From assembly GCF_002157505.1 (NCBI RefSeq), contig NZ_NFSC01000026.1, positions 184,225 through 248,224 of the forward strand: a DNA stretch of 64,000 bases. The letters are read 5' to 3'. Both the position numbers and the translations under genes were made by a program. Under the pieces are notes generated by a model that saw nothing but the letters and a program-made list of their open reading frames with translations, was not told the DNA's origin and ran no database searches. The DNA is from Arthrobacter agilis (GTDB lineage Bacteria; Actinomycetota; Actinomycetes; Actinomycetales; Micrococcaceae). Shown piece after piece: positions 17,189 to 26,918 of this stretch. Within the stretch, counting starts at the first letter, position 1; the number at the start of each line of letters is the position of its first letter.

Positions 17189-18913
17189 TCAGGCGCCGCT
17201 CCGTCGGAATCTCGCGAGCAGCGGCTTCACGAACTCGTCGAGTTCGGTGATCCGGAGCAGTTTCAGCATGGCCAGGTACACGGCGGACATGGTGATTCCA
17301 CCGATCGCGAGCACCAGAACGGCGTGGAGCTTGGACTGCCACAGGAAGCCGTCGGCGTCGTATCCGCCGAACGCCCAGCACAGTGCCGTTCCGGCGATCG
17401 CTGCGACGATGCCGGCGAGAGTGAGCCGTACGTGGACGTCGAAAACGTGCCCTGCACCGTACGGACCGATCTTGCGGGTCAGGACGATGTGGCTGACCAC
17501 GACGGCGATCGCGTTGCCGAGCGAGTACGAGACGGCCAGCATCGGCACGATGAGCCGCGGTTCGAACGTGCCGGCGGCGAGTGCGAGCACCACGCCGACG
17601 ACGGACAGGATCAACTGGATCCGAAGGGGCGAGCGAACGTCCTCACTCGCGTAGAAGACGCGGTTCAGGAAGAAGCTCGCGCTGAGGAAGGGTGCTCCGA
17701 CGGCGAGGATCGCGATGATGACACCGTTGATCGCGGCGCTCTCCGCGGATTCACTGAACAGCATGCCCAACGGGCCGGCGAACGTGAGCAGGGTGGCTGC
17801 GCCGAAGACGGTTGCGACACCGATGATCCGCAGGCCCTGGGAGAGGATCGCCCGGACCGCAGCGAGGTCGTTGTCGGCATGCGCGGAGGACAACTGGTTG
17901 AACATGACCGTCGCCAGGGACAGCGCGATGACCGAGTGGGGCAACTGGTATACCATCGCACCGAACTCGAGGTTGGTGAGTCCCGCGATCTGCACGGGCG
18001 GGTCCTGTGCAAGCAGCCGGGGGCGGGCTTCGGAGGCGATGGTCGCGACGCGCTGGTTCAGGAGGTACAGACCGTTGCCGATGAGCATGGTGACGATGGT
18101 GACGGACGCGAGCTTGCCCGTACGTCCGAGTCCTGTTCCGCGGACGCCGAACTTGGGCCGCAGTCCGAGCTGAAGGCGCTTGAGGGGGAGGAACAGCACG
18201 AGGGCCTGGATGACGATGCCCAGGGTCGTTCCGCCGGCCAGCAGCATCGTCTGCCCCGACGTCCACGTCTCGGGGCTGTGCCGTTCTGCCTGCTCACTCC
18301 CCATGAGCACGATGAAAGTCGTGAGGAACGCGATGGACACGACGTTGTTGACGACCGGCGCCCACATGTACGGACCGAAGGACCCGTTGGCGTTCAGGAT
18401 CTGCCCGGTCACGGCGTACATGCCGTAGAAGAAGATCTGCGGCAGGCACCAGTAGGCAAAGGCCGTGGTGAGGGCGAGGTTGGCGCCCGTGACACTCGTC
18501 GTCAGGCTGACGATGACAGGCGCTGCGAGCGTCACGAGCACCGTCAGCACGAGCAGCCCGGCGGCAGCCAGGGTGAGCAGCCTGCTGACGTAGTCCGCTC
18601 CCCGGTCGGGCTGCCGACTGGCGCGGATGATCTGCGGCACCAGGACGGCGTTGAAGACGCCGCCCGCCAGCATGAGGTAGAGGAAGTTCGGCAGGTTGTT
18701 CGCGGAGGTGAAGAGATCCGAGACCTGCCCTGTCGCCCCGATCGCGGTCGCGAGCAGCGCCACGCGGACCAGGCCGAGGATCCGCGAGACCAGGGTTCCT
18801 GCTGCCATGATCGCGCTCGAGCGGGCGGTTGAGCCGCTCCGCGGGGCCGAAGGGTCCAGGGCCGGCCCGCCGGCGCCCTGCTGGGGGACGGAGGCTGTAT
18901 TCGTTTCAGACAT
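17189..18913 (-). CDS. murJ: Lipid II flippase MurJ (MviN)
   Basis: MurJ flips lipid II across the cytoplasmic membrane for peptidoglycan synthesis. ATG 18913 (MSETNTASVP) gives 574 aa. After a 35-residue cytoplasmic N-terminus come about 14 hydrophobic helices in the MOP-superfamily pattern. The first reads SSAIMAAGTLVSRILGLVRV, the MurJ signature with conserved Ser and Arg residues. The protein stops after the membrane domain, without the cytoplasmic pseudokinase and outer domain fused to the mycobacterial homologue. The next gene downstream seems to supply these parts separately. Confidence 0.95.
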   Translation of the reverse strand: MSETNTASVPQQGAGGPALDPSAPRSGSTARSSAIMAAGTLVSRILGLVRVALLATAIGATGQVSDLFTSANNLPNFLYLMLAGGVFNAVLVPQIIRASRQPDRGADYVSRLLTLAAAGLLVLTVLVTLAAPVIVSLTTSVTGANLALTTAFAYWCLPQIFFYGMYAVTGQILNANGSFGPYMWAPVVNNVVSIAFLTTFIVLMGSEQAERHSPETWTSGQTMLLAGGTTLGIVIQALVLFLPLKRLQLGLRPKFGVRGTGLGRTGKLASVTIVTMLIGNGLYLLNQRVATIASEARPRLLAQDPPVQIAGLTNLEFGAMVYQLPHSVIALSLATVMFNQLSSAHADNDLAAVRAILSQGLRIIGVATVFGAATLLTFAGPLGMLFSESAESAAINGVIIAILAVGAPFLSASFFLNRVFYASEDVRSPLRIQLILSVVGVVLALAAGTFEPRLIVPMLAVSYSLGNAIAVVVSHIVLTRKIGPYGAGHVFDVHVRLTLAGIVAAIAGTALCWAFGGYDADGFLWQSKLHAVLVLAIGGITMSAVYLAMLKLLRITELDEFVKPLLARFRRSGA

Positions 18914-18970
18914 CGTTACCCATCGTCCCATGGGACGTCAGCAACCTGCGGCGCGCGAGGTGCGGCGACG

Positions 18971-19501
18971 TCAGAGGTGCTCCGGGAGGACCTCACGCGC
19001 GAGATCCGCGATGCGGCGTTCGTTGGGGAAGGACAGGCGCCGGCCCAGCTCCTGCAGCGGCACCCAGGCGACGTCGACGGCCTCGTGGTCGGGATCGTTC
19101 TCGATCGTCAGGTAACCGCCCGTGGCGATGAGCAGGAAGTGGTGGACCGTCTTGTGCACGCGGTGGCCGCTGACGGTGAACCAGTAGTCGATGCTCCCGA
19201 GGGCGGAGACGATCCTGCCCTCGATCCCGGTCTCCTCGGCGATCTCGCGGACAGCGGCTTCCTCGCTGTTCTCGGAGCCCTCCGGGTGGCCCTTCGGCAG
19301 GCACCACTCGAGGCGTCCGCCACGGTTCAGCCGGGCGATGATGGCGACGTCGAGCGTCTCCCGGGTGGCGTCCACGACGATCCCGCCGGCGGACACCTCC
19401 TCCACCGTCGGCAGCTGGTGCTGCACGGCAGGCATACCCGTGGTTCCCATTGACACTGTCAACGGGGTGCGCTTTGGAGCACTTGGAACGGGTCGGTCCA
19501 T
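18971..19501 (-). CDS. NUDIX hydrolase (MutT4-like)
   Basis: NUDIX enzymes hydrolyse nucleoside diphosphates linked to another group. ATG 19501 gives 176 aa. A complete Nudix box, G-x5-E-x7-REUxEExGU, lies at residues 71-93 (starting GHPEGSE and ending REIAEETGI). The gene lies between murJ and the CCA-adding enzyme, the same neighbourhood as mycobacterial mutT4. The substrate is not evident from the sequence. It is 57 bp upstream of murJ on the same strand and likely co-transcribed with it. Confidence 0.9.
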   Translation of the reverse strand: MDRPVPSAPKRTPLTVSMGTTGMPAVQHQLPTVEEVSAGGIVVDATRETLDVAIIARLNRGGRLEWCLPKGHPEGSENSEEAAVREIAEETGIEGRIVSALGSIDYWFTVSGHRVHKTVHHFLLIATGGYLTIENDPDHEAVDVAWVPLQELGRRLSFPNERRIADLAREVLPEHL

Positions 19502-19632
19502 GCAGACCACTCTAACGATCTTTAAGGAGCGGCGATGACGGCGCGACCGGCCACCCACCCACCCGTACAGCATCGGTTCAGGCCGGTGCGCGGTGTGGGA
19601 AACCGGGGCTGATCTGGCACCCTTAAGGGACT

Positions 19633-21075
19633 ATGGCGCACCTGCTGGACACCTCGACCCTTACCGCACCCCTCCCTCCCGTGGTCCTCGAGGTCGGCGA
19701 ACTCTTCGACGCCGCGGGCCATGAGCTCTCCCTGGTCGGTGGGCCGGTGCGTGACCTGTTCCTCGGCAGGGTGTCTCCGGACCTGGACTTCACCACGAGT
19801 GCCGACCCCGACCAGACGCTCGCCGTCATCAAGCGCTGGGCGGACGCCTACTGGGAGATCGGGCGTGCCTTCGGCACCATCGGGCTGCGCAAGGACGGCT
19901 TCCAGATCGAGATCACGACGTACCGCGCGGAGGCCTACGACCCCTCCTCCAGGAACCCGACGGTGGCCTTCGGGACGAGCCTCGAGGACGACCTCCTGCG
20001 GCGTGACTTCACCATCAACGCCATGGCCCTGAGGCTACCGTCCCTCGAACTCGTCGATCCGTTCGGCGGAGTCCGGGACCTGCACGCGAGCCTGCTGCGC
20101 ACGCCCGGCACGCCGTCGTCGTCCTTCTCCGACGACCCGCTGCGCATGATGCGCGCCGCGCGCTTCGTGTCCCAGCTGGGCGTGACCGTCGCCCCCGAGG
20201 TGTCGGACGCGATGACGTCCATGGCCGAGAGGATCTCGATCATCTCGGCCGAACGCATCCGAGACGAGCTGATCAAGCTCATCCGGGGCGCGGCGCCCGA
20301 CGCCGGTATCGATCTGATGGTGGACAGCGGGCTCGCCGACCACGTGCTGCCGGAGGTCGCAGCGCTGCGCCTCGAGACGGACGAACACCACCGCCACAAG
20401 GACGTCTACCAGCACTCGCTGACCGTCCTGCGGCAGGCCTGCGCCCTCGAGACGGGCGATGACGGTCCCGTGCCGGCGCCCGACGTCGTCCTCCGGTTCG
20501 CCGCGCTCCTGCACGACATCGGCAAGCCCGCGACGCGGAAGTTCGAACCCGGAGGTGCGGTGAGCTTCCGCCACCACGACGCCGTCGGCGCGAAGCTCGT
20601 GACCAGGAGGCTGCGGGCCCTGAGGTTCGACAACGACACCATCAAGTCCATCGCGCGCCTCGTCGAACTGCACATGCGTTTCTACGGATACGGCGAGGCC
20701 GGCTGGAGCGACTCCGCGGTGCGGCGGTACGTGAACGACGCCGGGCCCCTGCTCGAGCGGCTCCACCGCCTCACGCGCTCCGACGTCACCACCCGGAACC
20801 GGCGCAAGGCCGAGCGACTCGCCTTCGCCTACGACGACCTCGAGGAGAGGATCGCCGCGCTCGCCGAGCAGGAGGAGCTGGCGTCCATCCGGCCCGACCT
20901 CGACGGGGAACAGATCATGGCGCTCCTCGGCATCCGCCCCGGTCCCGTGGTGGGACGCGCCTACCGGTTCCTCCTGGAGGAACGGATGGAACACGGCCCG
21001 CACGAGCCCGCCGACGCCGAGACCAAGCTCCGCCACTGGTGGAGCGAGCAGCCCGAATCGCAGGAGAACCCATGA
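19633..21075 (+). CDS. pcnA: CCA tRNA nucleotidyltransferase
   Basis: This enzyme adds or repairs the 3' CCA end of tRNAs. The 480-aa protein has the nucleotidyltransferase signature GGPVRDLFLGR at 36-46, with metal-binding aspartates D50 and D52 in SPDLDFTT. It has the RNA-binding neck region around residues 130-190, and an HD domain with ALLHDIGKP near residue 295. The HD domain and length match the actinobacterial type (like Rv3907c), often annotated pcnA. It is divergent from the NUDIX gene, and its stop overlaps the next start (ATGA). Confidence 0.94.
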   Translation: MAHLLDTSTLTAPLPPVVLEVGELFDAAGHELSLVGGPVRDLFLGRVSPDLDFTTSADPDQTLAVIKRWADAYWEIGRAFGTIGLRKDGFQIEITTYRAEAYDPSSRNPTVAFGTSLEDDLLRRDFTINAMALRLPSLELVDPFGGVRDLHASLLRTPGTPSSSFSDDPLRMMRAARFVSQLGVTVAPEVSDAMTSMAERISIISAERIRDELIKLIRGAAPDAGIDLMVDSGLADHVLPEVAALRLETDEHHRHKDVYQHSLTVLRQACALETGDDGPVPAPDVVLRFAALLHDIGKPATRKFEPGGAVSFRHHDAVGAKLVTRRLRALRFDNDTIKSIARLVELHMRFYGYGEAGWSDSAVRRYVNDAGPLLERLHRLTRSDVTTRNRRKAERLAFAYDDLEERIAALAEQEELASIRPDLDGEQIMALLGIRPGPVVGRAYRFLLEERMEHGPHEPADAETKLRHWWSEQPESQENP

Positions 21076-21722
21076 AGCCCATGACAGGCGCAGCAGCACC
21101 CGACCTCACCCCGGCCGGGACGCCGCTGCCCAGGCTGTGGCTCCTGCGGCACGGCGAGACGGAATGGTCCCGGGACGGGCGCTACACGGGCCTGACCGAC
21201 CTCCCCCTCACGCAGCACGGCGAGGAGCAGGCGCTCGCCGCCCGCGAGCACCTCGAGGGCGTGGACTTCGACCTCGTCATGACATCGCCCCTGCAGCGCG
21301 CGGTCCGCACGGCCGAACTGGCGGGATTCCCCGACGCGGAAGTATTACCGCACGCGCATGAATGGGCCTACGGCGACAACGAGGGCCGGAACAGCGCCAC
21401 CGTCCGCGAGGAGAACCCCGGGTACCTGATCTGGAACGACGGTGCCCCCAACGGGGAGACGCTGGACCAGGTCTCCGAGCGGGCGGACCGCATCATCGCC
21501 CGCGTGCAGGCCGGCTGCGGCACCCCCGCCGACCGCGATCCGGGGGCTCGGCCCGTCGAGAACGCCCTGCTCGTGGCACACGGCCATTTCCTGCGGATCG
21601 TCGCCGCCCGGTGGCTGCAGTTCGGCGGAATCGAGGGCCGGCACTTCGTCCTCGGTACGGCCGCAGTCTGCGCGCTCGGCTGGGACAAGCGCACACCCGC
21701 CCTCGTCCACTGGAACCTCTAG
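21072..21722 (+). CDS. Histidine phosphatase family protein
   Basis: The 216-aa protein carries the phosphoglycerate-mutase-like signature LLRHGETEW with catalytic R26 and H27. A second catalytic histidine lies in VAHGHFLRI near residue 170. The start ATG 21072 overlaps the pcnA stop by four bases, so the genes are probably translated together. Family members are phosphatases acting on sugar phosphates, nucleotides or other small molecules; the substrate here is not predictable. Similarity to SixA/GpmB-type phosphatases is general only. Confidence 0.88.
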   Translation: MKPMTGAAAPDLTPAGTPLPRLWLLRHGETEWSRDGRYTGLTDLPLTQHGEEQALAAREHLEGVDFDLVMTSPLQRAVRTAELAGFPDAEVLPHAHEWAYGDNEGRNSATVREENPGYLIWNDGAPNGETLDQVSERADRIIARVQAGCGTPADRDPGARPVENALLVAHGHFLRIVAARWLQFGGIEGRHFVLGTAAVCALGWDKRTPALVHWNL

Positions 21723-21828
21723 CCGGGCCGGGAAGGGCCGCAACCGGAATGTGGCACGCGAACGGGGCGTTATACGGTCGTGAGGGCTGGACCGGCCCTT
21801 CCCTGGAGCCGGTCGGAAGGGAGCTGGT

Positions 21829-23076
21829 GTGTCCGCCGTTCGGCGCGTAGCCATGCTGTCCCTGCACACCTCCCCTCTCGAGCAGCCCGGGAGGGGTGAC
21901 GCCGGCGGCATGAACGTCTACGTCCGGAGCACCGCGCTCGAGCTGGCACGCGTCGGCATCGAGGTCGAGATCTTCACGCGGGAGTCCGGCGAAGGCAGGC
22001 CGCCGCGCGAGGTGCTCGGTGACGGCGTCGTCGTGCATCATCTCGACGCCGGTCCGCCCCGTCCCCTCCCGAAGGAAGCCCTCCCCGGGCTGGCCGGGAC
22101 CTTCGCCGATGCGATCACCGACGTCGCGGACCTGCTCGCGGACGGCCACTTCGACGTCCTGCACTCCCACTACTGGGTCTCCGGCATCGTCGGCCTGACC
22201 GTCAGTAGGGAGATGAACCTGCCCCTCGTCCATTCCATGCACACCATGGCCAAGGTCAAGAACCTGCGCATGAAGGCCCTCGCCGCGCCGGAACCGGCCG
22301 ACCGGATCGCCGGCGAACAGGACATCGTCGACGGTGCGTCACGTGTCATCGCCAACACCCGCACCGAGGCTGCCGAGCTCGTCAGCCTGTACGGAGCATC
22401 CCGCGACCGGGTCGACGTGGTGGCCCCCGGGGTGGACCTGTCGACCTTCCACCCGGGCGACCGCGCGGCCGCCCGTGCCGCGCTCGCCTTCTCCCCGGAC
22501 CAGTTCCACGTGGTCTTCGCCGGCAGGATCCAGAAACTCAAGGGACCCCAGGTGCTGGTGGCGGCAGCCGCCGAACTCCGCCGCCGGCGCCCGGACATCC
22601 CGCTCGCCGTGAGCATCCTCGGTTCAGGGAGTGGCTCGGAGGCGCTCGCACTCCAGCCCCTCATCGACCACTTCGGCCTCACGGACGAGGTCCGCCTCTA
22701 CCCACCTGTCACGGCGGCCCACCTCGCCCAGTGGTTCCGGTCGGCAGACGCCGTGGTCATGCCGTCCTACAGCGAGTCCTTCGGGCTCGTGGCACTCGAA
22801 GCGCAGGCGTGCGGGACACCGGTCGTCGCAGCCAACGTCGGCGGCCTCCCGCAGGCGGTGAGTGACGGGCGGAGCGGAATCCTGGTGAACGGACACTCCG
22901 GGGCGGCCTGGGCGGACGTCCTCGAGCGCCTGTACGACGATGCGCAGCTGCGGGAGACGCTCGGCCGCGGGGCCGCCGTCCATGCGCTCGCCTTCGGCTG
23001 GCAGCGCACGGCGCTGCTGACGGCCCAGAGTTACCGCACCGCCGTCGAGCGTTTTCCCGCAGCCACGGCGCGCTGA
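21829..23076 (+). CDS. mshA: GT4 glycosyltransferase, MshA-like (D-inositol-3-phosphate glycosyltransferase)
   Basis: MshA links GlcNAc to inositol 3-phosphate, the first committed step of mycothiol synthesis. The 415-aa protein starts at GTG 21829. It shows the MshA-type N-terminus LSLHTSPLEQPGRGDAGGMN followed by VYVR, HSHYWVSG near residue 105, and the GT4 signature SYSESFGLVALEAQACGTPV near residue 315. ino1, which makes inositol 3-phosphate, lies a few kilobases away. The close match to MshA's N-terminal motif supports the call, but other GT4 enzymes share the C-terminal half. Confidence 0.82.
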   Translation: MSAVRRVAMLSLHTSPLEQPGRGDAGGMNVYVRSTALELARVGIEVEIFTRESGEGRPPREVLGDGVVVHHLDAGPPRPLPKEALPGLAGTFADAITDVADLLADGHFDVLHSHYWVSGIVGLTVSREMNLPLVHSMHTMAKVKNLRMKALAAPEPADRIAGEQDIVDGASRVIANTRTEAAELVSLYGASRDRVDVVAPGVDLSTFHPGDRAAARAALAFSPDQFHVVFAGRIQKLKGPQVLVAAAAELRRRRPDIPLAVSILGSGSGSEALALQPLIDHFGLTDEVRLYPPVTAAHLAQWFRSADAVVMPSYSESFGLVALEAQACGTPVVAANVGGLPQAVSDGRSGILVNGHSGAAWADVLERLYDDAQLRETLGRGAAVHALAFGWQRTALLTAQSYRTAVERFPAATAR

Positions 23077-23108
23077 AGCGGGCTGTCCGCGCCGCCTAGG
23101 ATGGAAGC

Positions 23109-23909
23109 GTGAATCCCACCGAGCTCGCCGAATACCTCGACTCCGTTCGTATCACCGGTCAGGTGGCCACCCCGCGGCAGGACAACCTGAGACACATGCG
23201 CCTCTTCCTCGAGGGCGATGAGAACCTCGAATTCGGTGTCACGCGCACGCGCAATTGGACGTTCGACGACGTCTTCGACCTCATGCACCAGCGCACGGGG
23301 ACCAGTGCCGACCGCGGCCACACCCAGGGCCAGGACACCATCGACGCCGGGAAGTGCGTCGCGGCGCTCGATCGCTTCGCGGACCGGTTGGGCGCCTCGG
23401 CCCTCCGTAGCGAGCGGATCCTCTTCGCGACGGGCCACCCCGCGGGCCTCCTCCCCGTCCATGCAGCGTTCGCGCGGTCCGCGGCGGCCGCGGGTGCCAC
23501 CGTGGTGGACGTGCCCGAGGGGCGGCGCTTCGGAGCCGGTGACATCCGCCAGGTCTTCGGCGTCCTCGTCTGGCACCAGCACGGCGGGCTCATGCACACG
23601 CACCTGCCCGAACCGATGCGGCTCAGCCTCGACACCCTCGCCAGTCAGGGAGACGCCATGCCGGACCTCGTCGTGGCGGATCACGGCTGGGCGGGACAGG
23701 CCGCGAGCTCGGGCCTGCCGACCATCGGCTTCGCCGACTGCAACGATCCCGGGCTGTTCGTCTCCGAAGCGCAGGGACAGGTCGAGGTCGCCGTTCCACT
23801 GGACGACAACGTCTGTCCCGGGCTGTACGGACCACTCATCGACTACGTCCTGGACCGGGCCGGCCTACCCCCGGTCGAGGCCGCGACTGCTGACAGGTCC
23901 GTGTCATGA
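23109..23909 (+). CDS. Conserved actinobacterial protein of unknown function (possible phosphatase)
   Basis: The 266-aa protein starts at GTG 23109 and is co-directional with mshA and fhs. It has no signal peptide or membrane segment. Visible blocks are [18 protein letters not shown] near residue 106, [16 protein letters not shown] near 155 and [17 protein letters not shown] near 195, followed by [18 protein letters not shown]. The His- and Asp-rich blocks look like a metal or phosphate site, and I recall similar proteins annotated only as phosphatase. The stop overlaps the fhs start by four bases (ATGA), suggesting a functional or expression link. Confidence 0.6.
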   Translation: MNPTELAEYLDSVRITGQVATPRQDNLRHMRLFLEGDENLEFGVTRTRNWTFDDVFDLMHQRTGTSADRGHTQGQDTIDAGKCVAALDRFADRLGASALRSERILFATGHPAGLLPVHAAFARSAAAAGATVVDVPEGRRFGAGDIRQVFGVLVWHQHGGLMHTHLPEPMRLSLDTLASQGDAMPDLVVADHGWAGQAASSGLPTIGFADCNDPGLFVSEAQGQVEVAVPLDDNVCPGLYGPLIDYVLDRAGLPPVEAATADRSVS

Positions 23910-25570
23910 GCGACCTCGAGATCGCACGTGCCGCCGCCATCCGGCCCATCGAGGACATCGCCGATGCCGCAGGGGTCCCCCGGGAGGCGCTCGAACCGTA
24001 CGGCCGCTTCAAGGCGAAGATCGATCCCCGCCTGCTGCCCGACGGCGGGACGCCGGGGAAGGTGGTCCTGGTCAGCGCCATGAGCCCCACCCCTGCCGGA
24101 GAGGGCAAGTCGACCTGCACAGTGGGGCTCGCCGATTCCCTCGCCCGCGCGGGGCAGCGGGTGATGATCGCGCTCCGCGAGCCGTCCCTCGGTCCGGTGC
24201 TCGGCATGAAGGGCGGCGCGACGGGCGGCGGGTACTCGCAGGTGCTGCCCATGGACGAGATCAACCTGCACTTCACCGGCGACTTCCACGCGATCACGTC
24301 GGCCAACAACGCGCTCGCCGCACTGATCGACAACCACATCCACCAGGGCAACGAGCTCGGCATCGACCCGCGGCGCATCACCTTCAAGCGGGTCCTCGAC
24401 GTCAACGACAGGGCCCTCCGCGAGGTGGTCATAGGCCTCGGCGGCCCGGCCCAGGGCACCCCCCGGCAGGACGGGTTCGACATCACGGTGGCCTCCGAGA
24501 TCATGGCCGTCTTCTGCCTGGCCCGGGACCTCGACGACCTCAAGGAACGCCTCGGCGACATCACCTTCGGCTACACCTACGACCGCACGCCCCTCACCGT
24601 CCGCGAGCTGCAGGTCGAGGGTGCGCTGGCCCTGCTGCTCAGGGATGCCATCAAGCCGAACCTGGTGCAGACCATCGCCGGTACGCCGGCGCTCGTCCAC
24701 GGCGGGCCCTTCGCCAACATCGCCCACGGCTGCAACTCCGTGATCGCGACCCGGACCGCCCGGCGCCTGGCGGACATCGTGGTGACCGAGGCGGGCTTCG
24801 GGGCGGACCTCGGTGCGGAGAAGTTCCTGGACATCAAGGCGCGCGCCGCCGACCTCGCGCCCGACGCCGTCGTCATCGTCGCGACGATCCGCGCGCTCAA
24901 GATGCACGGCGGCGTCGCGAAGGCCGACCTCGCGGCCCCCGCCCTGGACGCCCTCCAGGAAGGAACGGCCAACCTCCTGCGGCACGTCCGCAACATCGAG
25001 AAGTTCGGCATCACTCCCGTCGTCGCCATCAACAGGTTCCGTACGGATTCGCCGGAGGAACTCCACTGGCTGCTGGGATGGTGTGCCGCTGAGGGTATCG
25101 AGGCAGCCATTGCCGATGTCTGGGGCCAGGGCGGTGGGGGACCCGGCGGCGACGACCTCGCGGCGAAGGTGCTCGCAGCCCTGGACCGACCGGTAAGCTT
25201 CTCGCCCCTCTACTCCCTCGACCTCCCGGTCGAAGAGAAAATCCGCACCATCGTGCAGGAGATCTACGGAGCCGACGGCGTCGACTTCTCGGTCCGGGCG
25301 CTGCGACGGCTGAAGGAGATCGACGCCAACGGGTGGTCCGGACTTCCCGTGTGCATGGCCAAGACCCAGTATTCCTTCTCCGACGACCCGGGCCTGCTCG
25401 GTGCTCCGAAGGGTTTCACCGTCCACGTCCGGGACCTCATCCCGAAGACGGGAGCCGGATTCATCGTCGCGCTCACCGGTTCGGTCATGACGATGCCGGG
25501 CCTGCCCCGGGAGCCCGCCGCCCTGCGGATGGACGTGGACAGCGACGGGAACGCCGTCGGGCTGTTCTAG
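23906..25570 (+). CDS. fhs: Formate-tetrahydrofolate ligase
   Basis: Fhs makes 10-formyl-THF from formate, THF and ATP. The 554-aa length is standard. The ATP site TPAGEGKST lies at 62-70, and [20 protein letters not shown], with its usual conserved histidine, at about 121-140. The C-terminal [20 protein letters not shown] block is intact. A bidirectional terminator follows. The coupling to the upstream unknown gene is seen only as an ATGA overlap. Confidence 0.96.
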   Translation: MSDLEIARAAAIRPIEDIADAAGVPREALEPYGRFKAKIDPRLLPDGGTPGKVVLVSAMSPTPAGEGKSTCTVGLADSLARAGQRVMIALREPSLGPVLGMKGGATGGGYSQVLPMDEINLHFTGDFHAITSANNALAALIDNHIHQGNELGIDPRRITFKRVLDVNDRALREVVIGLGGPAQGTPRQDGFDITVASEIMAVFCLARDLDDLKERLGDITFGYTYDRTPLTVRELQVEGALALLLRDAIKPNLVQTIAGTPALVHGGPFANIAHGCNSVIATRTARRLADIVVTEAGFGADLGAEKFLDIKARAADLAPDAVVIVATIRALKMHGGVAKADLAAPALDALQEGTANLLRHVRNIEKFGITPVVAINRFRTDSPEELHWLLGWCAAEGIEAAIADVWGQGGGGPGGDDLAAKVLAALDRPVSFSPLYSLDLPVEEKIRTIVQEIYGADGVDFSVRALRRLKEIDANGWSGLPVCMAKTQYSFSDDPGLLGAPKGFTVHVRDLIPKTGAGFIVALTGSVMTMPGLPREPAALRMDVDSDGNAVGLF

Positions 25571-25625
25571 GCTCGTTCAGGAAAGGCCGGGAGTCCTGCC
25601 CGAGGCGGTCGGGCAGACGCGAAGA

Positions 25626-25650
25626 GGCCGGACGGCACTGCCGTCCGGCC
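25626..25650. terminator. Bidirectional terminator between fhs and ino1
   Basis: Perfect 12-bp arms GGCCGGACGGCA and complement at 25626-25637 and 25639-25650 lie between the convergent fhs and ino1 genes, with CCTT on the plus side and CTCTTC on the minus side. Confidence 0.85.
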
Positions 25651-25664
25651 CCTTGCGATGATGC

Positions 25665-26750
25665 CTAGCGGTCGAGGTCGCCGCGGATGAAGGCTTCGAC
25701 CTTCTCGTAGGCGATGTCGTCGGCGTACTGCTCCGGGGGGGACTTCATGAAGTAGCTGGAGGCGGAGAGGATGGGGCCGCCGATACCGCGGTCGAGGGCG
25801 ATCTTCGCGGCGCGGATGGCGTCGATGATGACGCCGGCGGAGTTCGGCGAGTCCCAGACCTCGAGCTTGTACTCGAGGGAGACGGGGGCGTCACCGAAGT
25901 TGCGGCCCTCGAGGCGCACGAACGCCCACTTGCGGTCGTCGAGCCAGGCCACGTAGTCGGAGGGGCCGATGTGCACGTCGTCGGCGTGCAGGTCGGCCTT
26001 GACGTTGGAGGTGACGGCCTGGGTCTTGGAGATCTTCTTGGACTCGAGGCGGTCGCGCTCGAGCATGTTCTTGAAGTCCATGTTGCCGCCGACGTTCAGC
26101 TGGTACGTGCGGTCGAGCGTGACGCCGCGGTCCTCGAAGAGTTTGGCCATGACGCGGTGCGTGATCGTGGCACCGATCTGGCTCTTGATGTCGTCACCGA
26201 CGATGGGGATACCGGCCTCGGTGAACTTGTCCGCCCACTCCTTGGTGCCGGCGATGAAGACCGGGAGGGCGTTGACGAATGCGACGCCGGCGTCGATGGC
26301 GCACTGGGCGTAGTACTTCGCGGCGTGCTCCGAGCCTACGGGCAGGTAGCAGACCAGGACGTCGGCCTTGGTGGCCTTCAGCTGGCCGACGATGTCGACG
26401 GGCTCCTCGTCGGACTCCACGATGGTCTCGCGGTAGTACTTGCCCAGACCGTCGAGCGTGTGGCCGCGCTGGACGATGACGCCCGTGGGCGGCACGTCGG
26501 CGATCTTGATGGTGTTGTTCTCGCTGGCACCGATGGCCTCGGCGAGGTCGTGGCCCACCTTCTTGCCGTCGACGTCGAATGCGGCCACGAACTGCACGTC
26601 GCCCACGTGGTACTTGCCGAACTCGACGTGCATCAGGCCAGGGACCGTGCCGGACGGGTCGGCGTCCCGGTAGTAGTGCACGCCCTGCACCAGCGATGCG
26701 GCGCAGTTGCCGACTCCAATAATTGCCACGCGAATGGGGTTCTGTCCCAC
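25665..26750 (-). CDS. ino1: Inositol-3-phosphate synthase
   Basis: Ino1 cyclises glucose 6-phosphate to inositol 3-phosphate, the precursor for mycothiol and phosphatidylinositol. GTG 26750, preceded by GAGGAG, gives 361 aa. The NAD site [11 protein letters not shown] is at 10-20. Typical actinobacterial blocks [17 protein letters not shown] and [12 protein letters not shown] are present. It faces away from a GT87 mannosyltransferase; the same pairing is seen near mycobacterial ino1. Confidence 0.95.
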   Translation of the reverse strand: MGQNPIRVAIIGVGNCAASLVQGVHYYRDADPSGTVPGLMHVEFGKYHVGDVQFVAAFDVDGKKVGHDLAEAIGASENNTIKIADVPPTGVIVQRGHTLDGLGKYYRETIVESDEEPVDIVGQLKATKADVLVCYLPVGSEHAAKYYAQCAIDAGVAFVNALPVFIAGTKEWADKFTEAGIPIVGDDIKSQIGATITHRVMAKLFEDRGVTLDRTYQLNVGGNMDFKNMLERDRLESKKISKTQAVTSNVKADLHADDVHIGPSDYVAWLDDRKWAFVRLEGRNFGDAPVSLEYKLEVWDSPNSAGVIIDAIRAAKIALDRGIGGPILSASSYFMKSPPEQYADDIAYEKVEAFIRGDLDR

Positions 26751-26918
26751 AGTTCTCCTCGAAAGCCAGTTGAATGTGCCCCGGCCGTCGTCGCCCGGGC
26801 GCGGTCGGCAGGAAATGCCAGTCTACGTTCAGTTTCCAACGCGCACGGCTGCGGGACCATTCCGTGCCTCGCGCGCTCGCCCTCGTCAAGCGGGTCCGCG
26901 TCCGGGGTCGGAGACGGT

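Noticed and set aside
17045..18832. A 595-codon reading on the plus strand opposite murJ
   Set aside because: It is antisense to a protein with clear MurJ helices; its composition is highly charged and unlike a real protein.
25971..26918. N-terminal extension of the GT87 gene opposite ino1
   Set aside because: The first 316 codons are antisense to ino1; the membrane protein starts at about 26919.
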